From Sulfidibacterium sp964473395 (GTDB lineage Bacteria > Bacteroidota > Bacteroidia > Bacteroidales > F082): DNA of 39,157 nt. Both the position numbers and the translations under genes were made by a program. How positions within the stretch are numbered: position 1 is the stretch's first letter; each line of letters starts with the position of its first letter. Shown in pieces: positions 37,922 through 39,157 of the stretch. The notes under the pieces were generated by a model. That model was not told where the DNA came from. It saw nothing but the letters and a program-made list of their open reading frames with translations, and ran no database searches. Location of the stretch: contig CAYYOW010000011.1 in the NCBI GenBank assembly GCA_964473395.1, positions 1-39,157 on the forward strand. Direction: 5' to 3'.

Positions 37922-39157
37922 TCAGGCAATCCATACCGTTTTCTGGTTTACAAACTCACGAATGCCAAGGTAGGCAAGTTCCCGTCCATAACCCGATCGT
38001 TTGGTGCCTCCGAAAGGTAACCGCGGGTCTGATTTGGTCATGCCGTTGATGAAAACCGCTCCCGCTTCTATTTTGGCAGCCAGCTTTTCAGCAAGTTCCA
38101 GATTCTGTGTCCACAAACTGGCACCTAATCCGTAAGGTGTGTCGTTAGCAATGCGAACGGCATCTTCCGCATCTTTGGCTGGAATTACTACCGAAACCGG
38201 GCCAAAGGTCTCCTCATCAAACACGGGCATACCTTTGTGAACATGCGTAATGAGTGTGGGTTCGTAGAATAGGGAATTATCATTACGCCGTTTGCCGCCG
38301 CAAAGAATTTCAGCACCCATTTCAACCGAACGGTTCACCTGGCTTTCAATATTTTCCAGTAAATCAAATCGCGCCATAGGCCCCATGTCGGTATGTTCAT
38401 CCATGGGGTCGCCCAAAACCATACTTTCCAAAAGGACTTTTTGTTCTGCCATAAACTGATCTAGTATGGCTTCTTCCACAATGAAGCGTTTGGCAGAGAT
38501 ACAGACCTGTCCGGCATTTAAAAAGCGTGAGCAGACACCGGTTTTGCAACTTTCGTTGAGTTTGGCATCTTTCAACACAATGTACGGGTCGGAGCCGCCC
38601 AGCTCAAGAACCGATTTTTTCAGATGCTTTCCGGCCTGCGCAGCCACTGCTCTTCCGGCTCGCTGGCTTCCGGTGAATGTAATGCCTTCCACAAAAGGAT
38701 GCGCCACCACTTTTTCAGACAGATTAACGGGGATGATCAGGTTGGTGAAGGCGTGTTCCGGAAATCCGGATTCAAGAAACAGTTTTTCAATGGCTTTGGC
38801 TGTGCCAATGACATTGGTGGCATGTTTCAATATGAATGTATTGCCTGCCATCATAGTGGGGATAGCCGCCCGGAACACTTGCCAGAAAGGGAAATTCCAT
38901 GGCATAATACCGTAAACGATACCCACAGGGTCGAAACGTAGGTAGCTTTTGCCGGCATCGGTTTCAAAGATTTCGGGTTGTAGCATAGACTCTGCATGTT
39001 CTGCATAATGATCGCACAGCCAGGCGCACTTTTCTATTTCTGCTCGTGACTCATTAATGATTTTTCCCATTTCGGCGGTGATCAGCGTAGCAAAGGTCTC
39101 TTTGCCTTTACGAAGCAGTGTTGCTAGTTTTCGAAGTCGGTCGCCTCTTTGCTGAAA
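37922..39157 (-). CDS. aldehyde dehydrogenase, probably succinate-semialdehyde type (5' end outside window)
   Basis: 411 codons are visible on the minus strand. The frame stays open to the right edge (FQQRGDRLRKLATLLRKGK), so the true start is beyond 39157 and the in-frame ATG at 39070 is internal. Key parts are MPWNFPFWQ (cofactor binding), VLELGGSDPYIVL with the catalytic glutamate, FLNAGQVCISAKRF with the catalytic cysteine, and EETFGPVSVV. The short form and the ELGGSDPYIV and LPFGGTKRSGYGRELA segments fit NAD(P)-dependent succinate-semialdehyde dehydrogenase-like enzymes. Substrate choice is inference. The total length would be about 450-460 aa. Confidence 0.9.
   Translation of the reverse strand, partial: FQQRGDRLRKLATLLRKGKETFATLITAEMGKIINESRAEIEKCAWLCDHYAEHAESMLQPEIFETDAGKSYLRFDPVGIVYGIMPWNFPFWQVFRAAIPTMMAGNTFILKHATNVIGTAKAIEKLFLESGFPEHAFTNLIIPVNLSEKVVAHPFVEGITFTGSQRAGRAVAAQAGKHLKKSVLELGGSDPYIVLKDAKLNESCKTGVCSRFLNAGQVCISAKRFIVEEAILDQFMAEQKVLLESMVLGDPMDEHTDMGPMARFDLLENIESQVNRSVEMGAEILCGGKRRNDNSLFYEPTLITHVHKGMPVFDEETFGPVSVVIPAKDAEDAVRIANDTPYGLGASLWTQNLELAEKLAAKIEAGAVFINGMTKSDPRLPFGGTKRSGYGRELAYLGIREFVNQKTVWIA

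Overview
The window looks like chromosomal DNA of a member of the Bacteroidota, probably an environmental Bacteroidales-type organism. The evidence is the recurrent TAnnTTTG -7 promoter element, mostly weak Shine-Dalgarno sequences, a fused ResB-CcsA cytochrome c maturation protein, a DUF2027-Smr protein, an HPDYQY-type family 2 glycosyltransferase and AraC regulators with an HMA-like N-terminus. I see no rRNA, CRISPR array, transposase or phage gene. Species and replicon cannot be decided from the sequence.

Layout. 1-94: 3' end of tRNA-Arg(CCG) and its terminator. 236-7249: a sigma-54 activator-type response regulator lacking a DNA-binding domain, a short-chain dehydrogenase, a small outer-membrane barrel, the CcsBA fusion and a DUF2027-Smr protein. 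7626-10216: a di-haem cytochrome c peroxidase lipoprotein, an AI-2E/PerM permease and a Dabb protein. 10312-14139: an AraC regulator with a Cys-x-x-Cys HMA-like sensor, then an overlapping PAP2 phosphatase, ArnT-like GT39 and GT2 set.

14247-27657 is a copper/silver resistance island, all on the + strand: cusC-cusB-(small ORF)-cusA, a P-II paralogue, a DUF302 protein, a small HMA-like protein ending in Ser-Cys-Cys-Gly, a small membrane protein with a Cys cluster, a SHOCT protein, a CopA-type Cu(I) ATPase with four N-terminal metal-binding modules, a DUF2231 membrane protein, a periplasmic protein that is about one quarter methionine, and a Met/His-rich lipoprotein. Together they would pump Cu(I)/Ag(I) from cytoplasm to periplasm (CopA), buffer it there (Met-rich protein, lipoprotein) and expel it across the outer membrane (CusCBA).

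The most interesting signal is regulatory. Three promoters in the island, in front of cusC, the DUF302 gene and the HMA-like/copA operon, share a 27-bp block made of two half-sites 21 bp apart (downstream half TGTAAC/T). In each case the block ends exactly 21 bp before a TAnnTTTG -7 element, so it occupies the place of the -33 element. This looks like an activator-dependent metal regulon, and the AraC-HMA protein encoded at 10312 is the obvious candidate activator.

27802-39157: tRNA-Val(UAC) with a strong terminator, a BamA/TamA-like outer-membrane protein with a TTG start, a RecD/Dda-like helicase, a patatin phospholipase, a stand-alone TrpB, TrmD, a zinc-type CDF exporter, a scrambled remnant of a Crp/Fnr gene joined to a methyltransferase fragment, MgtE, and an aldehyde dehydrogenase running off the right edge.
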